This document shows, piece by piece, positions 47,404 to 57,990 of a stretch of DNA of 64,000 nt. The translations under genes and the position numbers were made by a program. The stretch's first letter is position 1; each line of letters begins with the position of its first letter. Location of the stretch: the NCBI GenBank assembly GCA_947579665.1, contig OX388344.1, positions 12,704,346-12,768,345 of the forward strand, read 5' to 3'. The stretch is from Sympetrum striolatum. Its lineage: Eukaryota > Arthropoda > Insecta > Odonata > Libellulidae. Below the pieces are notes generated by a model. The model had not been told where the DNA came from. It saw nothing but the letters and a program-made list of their open reading frames with translations, and did not search any database.

Positions 47404-48583
47404 ATGGCTCTAAGAGGGAGCCCTAAACGAAAGGAAATCAAGAAATCTTCGTATTACGTGTGGTTCTTGGGTGCGAAGGAAAGTCGAGGTCTCCGCGGAG
47501 AGGAGTATGTTCGTCCCGTGGTGCGACACTTGCTCCAGAAGGAGCGGGACGTTGAGCCCTTCAAGGTTACTCTGCAGGTGAGCAACAAAGGGCTGAAGAT
47601 TATTCAGAATGTCCCCGGGAAGGGGGCAGTCACCGGGAAAGGGGCAGCCTCGAGTGCCTCCGGGGGCAAGGCTGGGGGAGGATCCTCGGGGGACGTCGTG
47701 AAGCATTTCATCCCTCATCACGCAGTGACGTGCGTTGTGCAGGATCCCAGTCCCAACGAAGACGTCGTGTCCGCCATTCTGCTTATTTACAACCCCGTTA
47801 CGAGATGCCCAGTGCACGTGCATTCTTACAGATGCGATTCCGTGGAGACGGCCACCATTCTGAGCGGTCAGCTGCAGACATTGATAGAAAGACCAGAAAA
47901 CCAGAGGAAATTCGCTGAGATCGAATCACGTCTGCACGCAAAGGGTTTGCTCGTCCCTCCCGGTGGGTCTTCACCAATAGAACCTCCCATTCGGGCGGGA
48001 TCTCCTCCCGGTGGTGTGCTTCACCCTCACCATTCCAGAGGGGGGCGCAACCACGGAGGAGGGTCCGATGGCCGAAGCAGCAGCACCCGCGAGTCGGAGT
48101 CATCCGGGTCGTCGGAGAGGGGCAATGGGCATCCAGCATCCCCTACTGGAGGGGGCAGCGTCGACCGCATCAGCAATCTCTACGACTCTTTGGCTGCGGA
48201 ATTGAGGGAGAAGTTGGGAGAGGTTGGCGGTGGGGGCGGCGGGAAGAAAAGGCATGGTCCCATACTGTTGCCCCCGAGGGATTACGACACGGTGCACAGG
48301 AAACACGGCAATCTGGCCGGGATCGATCTGAGGAGGTGCCTTAATGCTAACATTGTGGGAGTGAATGCACGGGGCAACGCTGCGCCTCCGGCGGCCTCCG
48401 TGGGTGCCTTGCCGAGCGGAAAGAAGGGCGTGGGGCCCGGATCCGCCCATGGTGCAGGCTACACCCTCCAGCAGGGTGGCTCCAGCGGAGGGTCTAGTGG
48501 AATAGGATCCGACGATGCCCCCAGCCCAGATAATGATAGGGAATCCTCGGATCCAAGATATCTGGACAACCAATCTAGCTCTG
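47404..48583 (+). CDS. PTB/PID-domain adaptor-like protein, first coding exon
   Basis: This encodes the N-terminal 393 complete codons of a phosphotyrosine-binding-domain protein, probably a cytoplasmic adaptor. The start is supported by an in-frame TAA at 47392-47394 and a good context (AAACATGG). A PTB-type fold runs from about residue 17 to 178. It starts with the first strand 'YYVWFLG', continues with a strand-helix region (VRHLLQKER…FKVTLQVSNKGLKII), then 'FIPHHAVTCVVQDP', 'AILLIYN', 'VHVHSYRC', and a C-terminal helix 'ETATILSGQLQTLIER…FAEIESRL'. A Gly/Ala/Ser-rich insert (residues 70-97) interrupts the domain between strands. Residues 185-395 are low-complexity Ser/Gly/Pro, apart from a more conserved-looking patch at 253-316 (SNLYDSLAAELREKL and PILLPPRDYDTVHR). 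The apparent stop at 48589-48591 lies inside the intron: the donor G|GTGAGT follows 48583, a phase 1 junction, so the protein continues. The family is clear; the ortholog is not. Confidence 0.85.
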
Positions 48584-48589
48584 GTGAGT
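48584..48589 (+). other. Splice donor ending the PTB exon
   Basis: CTG|GTGAGT is a full match to the major-class GTRAGT donor. It lies six bases upstream of the point where the open frame stops (GAG-TAA read-through), and composition falls back to AT-rich immediately after it. The intron is phase 1. Confidence 0.85.
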
Positions 48590-50544
48590 AACCTCTCTAG
48601 ACAACCTGACGGAATAAGTACCGAAGGATACCGTTCATTTTCAAAATTTAAATTCCGTGAAAATGTGTGTGCAAAATATAATTGAAATTTGACTGTCAGA
48701 AGCATAAATAAAGAGAATGCGAAGTACCGCCGGTACATCGTGAGGATTATACGACCTCTTGCAGCCATATAAGACGTTCTTTGTAGCTTTTTCGCCCCTT
48801 CTTGAAACAAAGACACACTTAAACTTAATTTGCTTCCCAATGGCATTATTCTGTTAACTACTAATTAAACGCATAAAGTTCTACGTAGTTTAAAATAGTA
48901 ATTTGCTTTCTCTTGTATGATTTCGGTAATAAACTAATAAAATAATTATTATGCTAAAATAAATACAATTATAGTTCTCATGTGGTAATCTCTGCAATAA
49001 ATTCGTTTTCATGCCAGAATTTTTATCTAAGGCTATTTTTAGGTGCGGAATATGTTCATATAAAATTTTCCACAATAGTTTCCCATACGACCTTCTGTTT
49101 TGTCATCCCTGGTTTAGATAATGTTATTCTTTCGACATTGGAACATGTTTTCCTTAGTGAAACGCAAGTTTTACCATTCCATCGTAAAAAATAGAGATGT
49201 CAGCTCCTGTCAGGACATTCTTCCAAAACTATTGTTCAATTAAAGACCTTCGATGCTTCAAACTATTTCAAGGAGATCTTCTACAGCGCTGTTAATGAAA
49301 CGAACTCGCATTTTATTTTTAAATAGTATATGCTATTCATGACTCTCCAGATATTGATAGACTGAAGTTCATGCGTTTAAAAATCCTCATATTTAAGGAA
49401 CTTTCACCTATTAGCCATTAATGTTCGCACCAGGGGTTTTGGTGCGATAATTTTTTCACTTGTGACACGGCTGTTCTTTAACACTTTCTCTTCGCTTGTA
49501 AGTTTCTGAATTTGTCAAAATACCTCTCAGGGGAACATACTTTTCCGAGTGAAAGCGATGGGACCGAATTAAAGATCCCAGCTCCAAGAATATGATTCCT
49601 CAACAGCTGCATTGTCTTTAATGAACACGTTTAGCCTTTTATGTTGTTTGAGTTTCTTCTGACGACAGGGACTTCCAAGAGATACCGAACTAAAAGTAGA
49701 AGCGAAAGTTTATACTTTCCTGCCGTTATAGTACAACACGTACCAACTGTAGTTAATGTAAAACTGCAACCACCCTCAGGTTGCAAAAACATGAGCAGGC
49801 CGAGGAATACGGTATTAGCTGACGCTTGTAAGGAGACGATTTGTATCTAAGTATAGAATACCATAAATAATGATGCCGTTAACGATATTAAATTCCTCTT
49901 AACTGTAAATGACGAACAGAGATTGTTATTTACAACTTACTTATCCTTTTGATCAGAATCGATTTGCATAAATTGATATTGAATCCACATCTCTATTTAT
50001 AATTCTGTTTGCAGTGACGTTTGTAGGATTCAAGCATATTTGAATACTTATCATCTTATAATCATGTATTTCTCGCAAACCATTTCTATCCCGTCTCCGG
50101 AAAAAATTAGCATCCCTTAACAGTTTATCTTTGCAATATATTATTGCTACAGTTCTTAAAAAAACAATGGTTAAATGCAAGACATTTTTCAAAGAATAAG
50201 TAAGAGTCTAATGGAGCGAAGGAATTATTCAATCATGAAGGGACACTCAAAGAACATTTCAGGAGATAATATTTCTGCTGTGTAAAGAACACATTTATTT
50301 CTTAATAAGAAAATCTGCTTTACAACATGTTACACTGAATACCTCCAATACCAAACATACAGATTTCCCTTGGTGGAATTAAAAAGTACTATTTAGTAAA
50401 CTCGTTTATCAAGCTTTTCTGCTTATACGTATTAAATTCCTTTTCATTAACTTGATAATAGCTTCTGTAGCACCTCCTACATGTTTATTTGCAGACGAGG
50501 TAAATTTCAGATCTCCAACTTATCTTGCCGAGGCCACTGAAGAT

Positions 50545-51610
50545 GTTCTTCTTCTTCTGCCTATCCATTAGTGGATGTTGGCGATCACATTTAGCATTTC
50601 GTTCCTGCTGGTTGCTGTGTGTAATAGTCTCTCAGCAGTTGGCAATCCAGCCCATTGTTTTATATTGTCCATCAAAGATGTTCTTCTCCGTCCTCTTTTA
50701 CCTTCGATTTTCCCTTCACAATTATCAACTGTTAGAGGTGATATTTTGTGTTCCGCAGGATGTGCCCTAGATATGTCGTTTTCTTCTTCTTAATTGTTAA
50801 TAACAGTTCTTGCTGTTTTCCTATTCTTTTGAGTACTTCTTCATTACTCACTCTTTCCGTCCATGATATTTTAAGCATCCTGCGGTAAGTCCACATTTCA
50901 AATGCCTTTTTGTCATTGCCTTCTTTTAAGTCCATCCTTCAGAGCCTTATGAAAGTATTGACCATACATTTGACAAAGCGAATCCTAAGGTTCAGGCCGA
51001 GATCTGTGGATGCAAGAGCTTTCTTGAATTTTATGAAGGCATTTCGAACAATTTCTATGCGACATTCCATATCCGATCTCCATTCTTCAGAGAGCCACTT
51101 TCCAAGGTATTTAAATTTGTTCATTCTTTTAATTACGCAGTCTTTTATTGTTAAGCTGGTGTTAGTAAAGCAATCTGGTTGACGTGATACAATCATATAA
51201 TGTGTCTTTTTTATGTTGATATTCAAGCCTATGGCTATGTTCTCCCACTACGTTGATGAGTTCTTGAAGATCACCTAAGCTATCAGCAATCAGTACTGTG
51301 TCATCAGCATAGCGAATGTTGTTGATTAAGATTCCGTTTATGCCGCTTTCTACGTCACTAAGTGTTTCATGAAAGATATTCTCAGAATACAAGTTGAATA
51401 ATAAAGGCGAAAGAACACATCCCTGTCGTACTCCTCTGCAAATATTAATTGAATCATTGGTGTCATTATCAAATTTAATGTGAGCTGTCTGGTTCCTATA
51501 TAAGTTCTTTATACAGCGAATGTATTTCTGGTCTATATCTATTCTTCTGAGTATTTCCGTAAGTTTATGATGCTGTACCCTATCAAAAGCCTTTTCGAGT
51601 CTATGAAACA
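50545..51610 (-). pseudogene. 5'-truncated, frameshifted LINE reverse transcriptase (RTE-like)
   Basis: Reading leftwards from 51610, the frame gives reverse transcriptase motif A (E-K-A-F-D-R-V-Q), motif B (G-V-R-Q-G-C-V-L-S-P-L-L-F-N) and the catalytic Y-A-D-D (motif C). A frameshift near 51225-51240 moves the sequence to a second frame (I-N-I-K-K-T-H…F-K-Y-L-G). A stop at about 50939 and a short deletion precede a third piece, 50935-50732 (A-F-E-M-W-T-Y-R-R-M-L…W-T-E-R-V…Y-L-G-H-I-L-R). The 3' end near 50545 is a GAAGAAGAA tail on the minus strand. The endonuclease and N-terminal part are missing, as expected from incomplete target-primed reverse transcription. The C-terminal motifs and simple-repeat tail suggest an RTE-type clade; that subclass is inference. 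It is dead. Confidence 0.9.
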
Positions 51611-53600
51611 CCTACCCACAATGACTGCACTACAAGTTTTAGTGCAAAAAAGTTATGACCAGGGTAGAAATGTGAGTCTGTGCGAAGATGTTCAATTACT
51701 CATTAAACACATATTTTTTGATTGGCAGCACCAATAAAATTAACTATCAAAACATAATGGTAATATTTCACATTAACTGTAATAAAACAAGAGTCGTCTG
51801 ATGTTGGCGATTAGTCGGGAAAAAGTCTCCATCCCACGATGTCAATGTACAGTCGATCTTGGTCTATCTCTTTTCATCCGTTGAGAACAATTTCTCTCTG
51901 AGAAGGGGATCTCGTCTTACACTCGCGAAATTGTCTTCTTGGAGGAACAAAAAGCCGAGATTGTATCCGCCGCAATGGCAGAAATTTCCTCCAATTTTTC
52001 CTCCGCCGTAACTCAGTTAAAGTCCTTTGGTCCTCCGCGGGCAATGAAAGCAATCCGATCCGAGTGCACGCGCTACGAGCAAAAAAGGGAGCACGCGACA
52101 ATGGAGGACACCGATCGGGAATCTGCCTTAGTCACCCTTCTCACAGCATCCCTCAAAAAAGAAAAAAGCGCCCACGACAGATGTCGGCTCTCTCGCGGAT
52201 GCCTTCTCACCTTTTTCTTCTCACGGAGATACCCTTTGCTGCCCTTTCAGCACCCTAAGACAGGTTTTTGCTGCGCTCTTTTTTTGTGTGCGTGCTGTAA
52301 TTTTCTGCCCGTTTTCGATTCTGCAGAATGAAGACGAAGGACAAGAAACGCTCAGCAGTCCGCCAATGATACGAATTGGAGAAAGGCGTCATAAGGCGCC
52401 GGGAGTATTATTATTATTAGCGCTAAATTGAATAACGGTTGAGCCGAATGGTCATAGGAAATCCCTAAACAGCGAGTAAACCAAGTTATATAACTGAAAT
52501 AGAAGGCTTTGCATTGCCTCAGAAACAATTTTTGTATTTTTTTACTCATAAGAAATGAACCGCTTCTAGGCGTAACAATCAATGATTGTATAACTAGATG
52601 TAGTTGTGGACTGAACCAACAAGAAAATTGGAAAACATTATTATTAATTTGCATTTATAAATCTACTCTGCAAACCTCAACCGATTACTTTAGTGTGAAG
52701 TTCTCGAAAACTGAATTCTTGGAGCAACTATTTTTGGTATGTGTTGCCGTGATTTTTACCATATTACCTATGTAACAAGGAGGGCGCATAATATCGAATG
52801 TATCGTCCTAGATTGCATTTTCTCTGAATTTATTAAGTAAATTAAGCCATAGTCTTAGTCTAAATTCTCTATATTCTAAATGTGATATCATCATGAAAAT
52901 CATTATTTAGTATTACAATTATTAATAGCGTGAAAAATTAGTTTATGGTCTAGTAGAAAAATAGACTTCAAATACAAGCGTACAGGCAAACAAAATTGAA
53001 TATATTGGGGATTCCAACATACTGTCGATTCCCTGTGTATTGTTCTTTTCTGATGCTTTAATACAGTTATGTATGCCAACCTTTGGTAGCTGATTTGGAG
53101 ACTCCATCTACTCCAAAAGGTGAACCATTGCGTTCTTTTACATATCGTAAGAAAAACAGAACTGTCAATGAATTACTGTTAATGAAAGAATGCAACAAAT
53201 ATGGCCCATGTCAGTGAATTCTTTCAGTGATCCAACGCGGACCGCTGAGGGTTGAAGCTTGGACGCAACTCTTTAATACTATAGAACTATGTCAAGCTTA
53301 AAATTTAAAATAATTTCTAATTGTATTGATAGAAATACATAATTAAACGTTGCATTCCACAATTTATCAAAACATATTTATTCCTCTTGAGTGGATTTTT
53401 GCCTTACTCTTTCATAATGGCTAAGCTAAGGACAAATATCATGCACTTGATTCTCAAATAGCTGACGATTAATCGTTAAATTGATGGAAGGAAAAGGATT
53501 ATTGCTCTTTCATATTTAAGTTATCAAGTTTTCGATGTAAAATTAATAGTATATTGAAATCAATCTGGTAAGCTTTAACTGTGTGGAACTTCATCTAGTG

Positions 53601-53740
53601 AATGGGTGGGAAATAACTTAACAAAATTCCACTGTTTAAAAGTTTTTGATATCTGCGACCGGTTTCGGACATTACTCCATTATCAAGCACATAGAGTTTG
53701 TTCTTTTAAACAGTGGAATTTTGTTATTTCTCAACCATTT
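53601..53740. repeat. ~40-nt inverted repeat enclosing a hammerhead-like motif
   Basis: The left arm 53601-53642 and right arm 53702-53740 are inverse complements (…AAAATTCCACTGTTTAAAAG against CTTTTAAACAGTGGAATTTT…), with a 4-nt indel and few mismatches. The 59-nt centre contains GCGACCGGTTTCGG. The block AAAATTCCAC followed about 25 nt later by GCGACCGGTTTCG also occurs at 13740-13780, so both belong to one repeat family. Confidence 0.75.
53653..53690 (-). ncRNA. Decayed hammerhead-like motif
   Basis: Minus-strand order: GTGC, TTGATAA (two changes from CUGANGA), T, GGA…TCC as stem II, GAAA, ACC/GGT stem III, C, then GCAG. Stem I has only three pairs. The layout and spacing match the 13.77-kb copy, including the extra T after the first core box. 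The core changes make activity unlikely. Confidence 0.45.
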
Positions 53741-54628
53741 ACAAATAGTATATTATAGGAATAAATTCGTATGTTTACCGCTATATCTGAAAATGTTCAA
53801 ATGCGAGGAAACCTGTCATGGTATATACGAAACGGTATTTAGTGAAAACGAGGTTAAACAAAATTTAATCTGTGGCACTAAGAACAAATTGCTTTTATCC
53901 TCTAGACGATCATTGAAGATTCGCGCGTTGAACTCTCTGGTATTTATCCCCGATGCGGAGTTGAGAACGATTTACGAAAGACATAAAATTACTATGTAGT
54001 TTCGTGTGGAAACTACCATTTTATTCATTTTCTTATGGCGTTCCATCAAGTAAAGCTTACACTCCCATTAGAATAGATCTTTTGTTGTAAATTTCTCTCA
54101 AGTGATGGAGCTATTTCATAAAGTGAAGAAGAGCTATTTCATAAAAAGCATTCATTCCCACAAGTTCATGTGGAAGATTGGCTCTGCGGCTTTTTTGTGG
54201 TTGAGTCGAGTCAATGGCCTCCGCATCATTTTGCGGATCCAGCCTCCGTGGAATTCAGAAGATACGGTTGTTCGAAGGGTGCTTCCGAACCTCAGATTCG
54301 CTCGAAACAGCGCCCGAAATATTACGATTGGTGTTGCCGATGAAAATTTTGGTGATTTTATATCGGAAACGTTGTGAGTTAGATTTTTAAAATTCCAATT
54401 TCCCGAGCTTTCGTTGACTGAAGTTCTAAGAACTTACAAATATATATTGCAATCAATGAAGACGGGTATAACTTTATTCTACTCTCAAAATCATTGAGAG
54501 TTTAAAGCCGTTGACATTCGATGCGAATGATACGCTGCAACTAAATAGTGTCGATGGTGAAACGTGGAAGGCCGTTGGCAGTTCTGAAGAAACTTATCTC
54601 CGTCTCTTCCTGTTCATCATCAGACCAT

Positions 54629-54664
54629 TGACGCTTGATGATGCGATGGCGAAACCGGTCGCCA
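54629..54664 (+). ncRNA. Decayed hammerhead-like motif, plus strand
   Basis: The sequence TTGATGA, T, GC-GATG-GC, GAAA, CCGGTC follows the same order as the copies at 13.77 and 53.66 kb, again with one extra T. The first core base is T instead of C and stem I is reduced to two pairs, so activity is doubtful. It points in the opposite direction to the 53.66-kb copy, about 1 kb away. Confidence 0.4.
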
Positions 54665-56769
54665 AGAAGGAGGAGTTCTTTTCTTATATTAGATATTTGT
54701 CCTATTTTCGTTCCTCCAGACTGCCTATTTCCCTAATAGTCTTTGTTATAAGTGCTCTTTTCTATCCCGAAGACAACGTCGCGTTGACATTTAGAATAGC
54801 CGTGGAATTTGGGGGAGTGTCCTTTCTCCCGTTTCTCTTGTCCTCCATTTTTTATCTTCTTGGCTTCCACCTTTTCCTCTTCTAACTCCTAAGTGATCTC
54901 CGCGTTTTACCCCAAAATAGCTCTTCACTCACAGGCTTCATTCGAATCTTCACCGGTTCTGCTCTTAGAATATTCTTCTTTCTCGGTCGATACTATTTCT
55001 CTCGTCATTTCATGTGAAGGACGCCGACGTTATGGAAGTACTTACATAAACACCAGAAAAAATACTCATTGTTTATGATTGCATATAATACGGAAATTGG
55101 GACACATTTGTTTCTGAATATACTTATGCTCGCGAGATTTTGTAAGCATTTCTTTCAGAAATGTATACTAAAATCCAGTGCTAATTTATAAGATAAAAAA
55201 ATCTTCGTAGAATCTCTTTTTTTGTCCAAATTTTTTAAAATAAACTCGTAATCTACACTGAACGACTTTTGATGAAATTTAATTGAAAATGATCTAAGGA
55301 ACAGATTCTAGAATATGGTTTGAGTAGCTTTATAGGGTATGGATCCTTTCACACCAATGTTTTGGTTTGAGCTCTTCTACCTTACGGAATTTCACAGTTA
55401 TAAATAGAGCCCCAAATATATGGCACTCTCAAAATACCGTATAGAATTTTATATTAACTATCGCCATATGATCGAGCTCACCAGAATAGAAATAACACTA
55501 TTTGTCGGCTAATTAACTCATATAATTCGATCGGAGTAATTTCTGACAAAGGTTTTTAATTTATCGGATAATGTTGTTATTTTGCTTAATGAATGTGCAA
55601 GATGAAGCTGACATGTGTAGTATTTGAGGGACCGTTTGCCAGTTGCTTATTTACCTTTTTAAAGGTTCAAAGTACTCCATCGCTAGGCAAATAAAGAACC
55701 GTTTTGCCGAGGAATTTATTAGAAAGTGGGTGAAGGGACTCCTAAAAATGGTGTTGAAACCACTCGCGGACACATATGAAATCGTTTACGATCGTCCGTT
55801 TGCTTTTCTTGTTATCGTATTCTTCCGAAGTGCATTTCTGAGATTCGCGGAAACCTTATGAAGTGTTCTTCGAGATGGCAGCAGCTTCGTCTTTTGCTGA
55901 CAAAATTCAGTCCGCGCGAAGCAAATATCCATTTACGATTGGAAATTCCTCGCTTCGACCTCGTAAAGGATTGAGGTCGAAACTGCGAACATCTGCCGTC
56001 CCACTTCTCCTCGATACTCCTTCATTTACTCACTTCCTTCGTGGCGTTGGACGAGAAATGATAAACTTATCTTTGACTTTGACGAAAAGAAATCCTGTCA
56101 ATTATCATAATCAATAGAAAAGGCAGAAAGTACAGAAATTTTATTACGTCTGTCATTAAAGTCCGGAAGCTGCTTCGAACCCAAGCTCCTGTTCCTTCAG
56201 ACATGGAAAACTTAGGAGAGGGAACGGGGCAGCTAGTAGAGGTGGTTTCCTTCTGCTCGCCAAGCCCTTCCTTGCTTTCCTTTTGAATCCACGATGTCCT
56301 AACTTTTGCTGTAATTGCAAGAAATTATTACACTATCAGCTATTATTCCACTATCAAAAAGAATTTCATATTAGTGCATCCCAATAATGAATAATATTTC
56401 CTAGCATTCAGTAAAGTGAACACATTTATTAAGAGGATTTCATACAACAGTAAATTTCCTGAGACACGGACAGTGACAAAGAAAATAAAAAACATTTTCC
56501 TGTGTACATTAGCGGGGGAGCGATCGACTTCGATCGTCTTCTCACCAAAAGTTTCGATATACTTTTTAGAGTTACTTATTCAGTCAGAAAAGTTAGCTTT
56601 CATGATTACCTCCAAATCTGCATCGCTTCTAGTCTTAATTATTTAACAAACTCTTGTAACCTTTAAGTGCTCTACGAAAACCAATTTTCTTAATAATTTA
56701 TAGAGAAACATTTTTAATCTGTGTCTCAGTTTCATACGTTATAGTACAATATATAATAGAGATCCGTAA

Positions 56770-57000
56770 AATCCTTTCCGCGTGTATTTTCCGATCCGTC
56801 GTCTGCGCTCACTTTCTCCGCCGCGGTCCATTTGCGTCGCTCTCCTCCATTCCGAGAGACATTCACTAATAAGGCAAAGCGGTGAACGATTGGAATGGCG
56901 GACGCATTCCCAATCCGGACATTTAGCGAAGACTCACGTAAACGTGTCCTGAGTGCCGCTCTTCTGCGTTGGCCGTTGCGGGAGCCGCTTCTAAAGAAAT
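56770..57000. promoter_or_regulatory. CpG-rich patch in the putative intron
   Basis: A short CpG-dense, GC-rich island stands alone in AT-rich DNA, with many CG dinucleotides (CCGATCCGTCG, CTCCGCCGCGG, GCGGACGC, TTGCGGGAGCCGC). No open frame with a known domain covers it. It could be an enhancer, an alternative promoter or an untranslated first exon. Function is inferred from composition only. Confidence 0.3.
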
Positions 57001-57899
57001 TCTAATTCTCAATCGCCTCATTTCCGAAAAATGCAAATAAACGATTTTATGATTCTTTGCTAAAAAGACAAGAATTTAGTCATACTTGAATCGGAACTAA
57101 TAGTTTTTCTATTCTTCTACCCATAATCGTGGAATCCCAATACATTTACAACTGTCTTTTCCACATTACAAATGACATCCATAGTAAATCCGACTGTCAA
57201 AATTAATAATATGTTGCTTAGGATAGAGGTCGACTTCGCGGTGCGTTCCCTTCCCAATAAAAAGACAACACCTCGTACGAGAGTTTTATTTCAATAGTGG
57301 CTTGGTTTTCTGCCTTAATATACATTACGGTTGAGGAGAAAATATGATATTTCCATCAATAATTACGCTGTATTTTCCAAGGCCGGGTCTTACATTAATT
57401 TTCCTTTTAATCTTATATATTATTTTTTACTACCAGCGCCACCAAGTATGTTTTAACACATGGAAATAGTCATTCTATTTTCTATTGTGGTTAATAGTAC
57501 TCCTTTGTCATTAGGTATTTTTTCTTGTTATTTAATGAAAGCGCTAATGTTAATAATATTCTTTGAATTTATTTATAGATTCCCTGCCCAATAATTCATT
57601 ACATTTGTTCTGTGTTTCAACGGATGTACGAAATCCGTCCGTCTAGCAGACGATTTCAAGTTGAGCTTAGGGCTTATAATAAGAACATCCTGAAAAAAAA
57701 CTCTGAGGCTTTTTTTCGGTTTAGGTCTTATATTCGGGGAAAACGATAGCTGAAAATTTCACACAATTTCCAATTTGTTTTTGAAAACGTCACTAACGGT
57801 AGCTTAAAATATCTAAAATATATAGCTAAAATGTATATGAAAATATACGATGACTAAAATTTGCTTCCATGACTATAACACACCCTCTTATGTATAGTT

Positions 57900-57990
57900 G
57901 CACATACCTTTGGATCCGCATTTTGTGGTGTGGCAGAGGGTACTCGTGAAGTTAAATCTATTTCTCTTGTTGGTTACTTTCGCGTATTGT
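57900..57990 (+). repeat. Dispersed repeat, 'GTGTGGCAGGGGGTAC' family, copy 2
   Basis: TTGTGGTGTGGCAGAGGGTAC followed by a TTTCTCTTG tract parallels the segment at 16675-16765. Boundaries are unknown. It is probably a fragment of an interspersed repeat. Confidence 0.4.

Noticed and set aside
47798..48846. Long minus-strand and alternate-phase frames across the PTB exon
   Set aside because: They are shadows of the GC-rich coding exon; only the plus frame starting at 47404 shows a protein domain.
51939..52331. 130-codon plus-strand frame in the putative intron
   Set aside because: It looks coding-like at first (EEQKAEIVSAAMAEI), but there is no recognised domain, no clear splice acceptor, and the second half drifts into unlikely hydrophobic/cysteine runs.
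54511..54885. 124-codon plus-strand frame
   Set aside because: It runs across the decayed hammerhead-like motif and shows no protein family; open by chance.
56165..56210. GCTTCGAACCC, a possible minus-strand B box
   Set aside because: The B-box core is imperfect and the rest does not fold as a tRNA.
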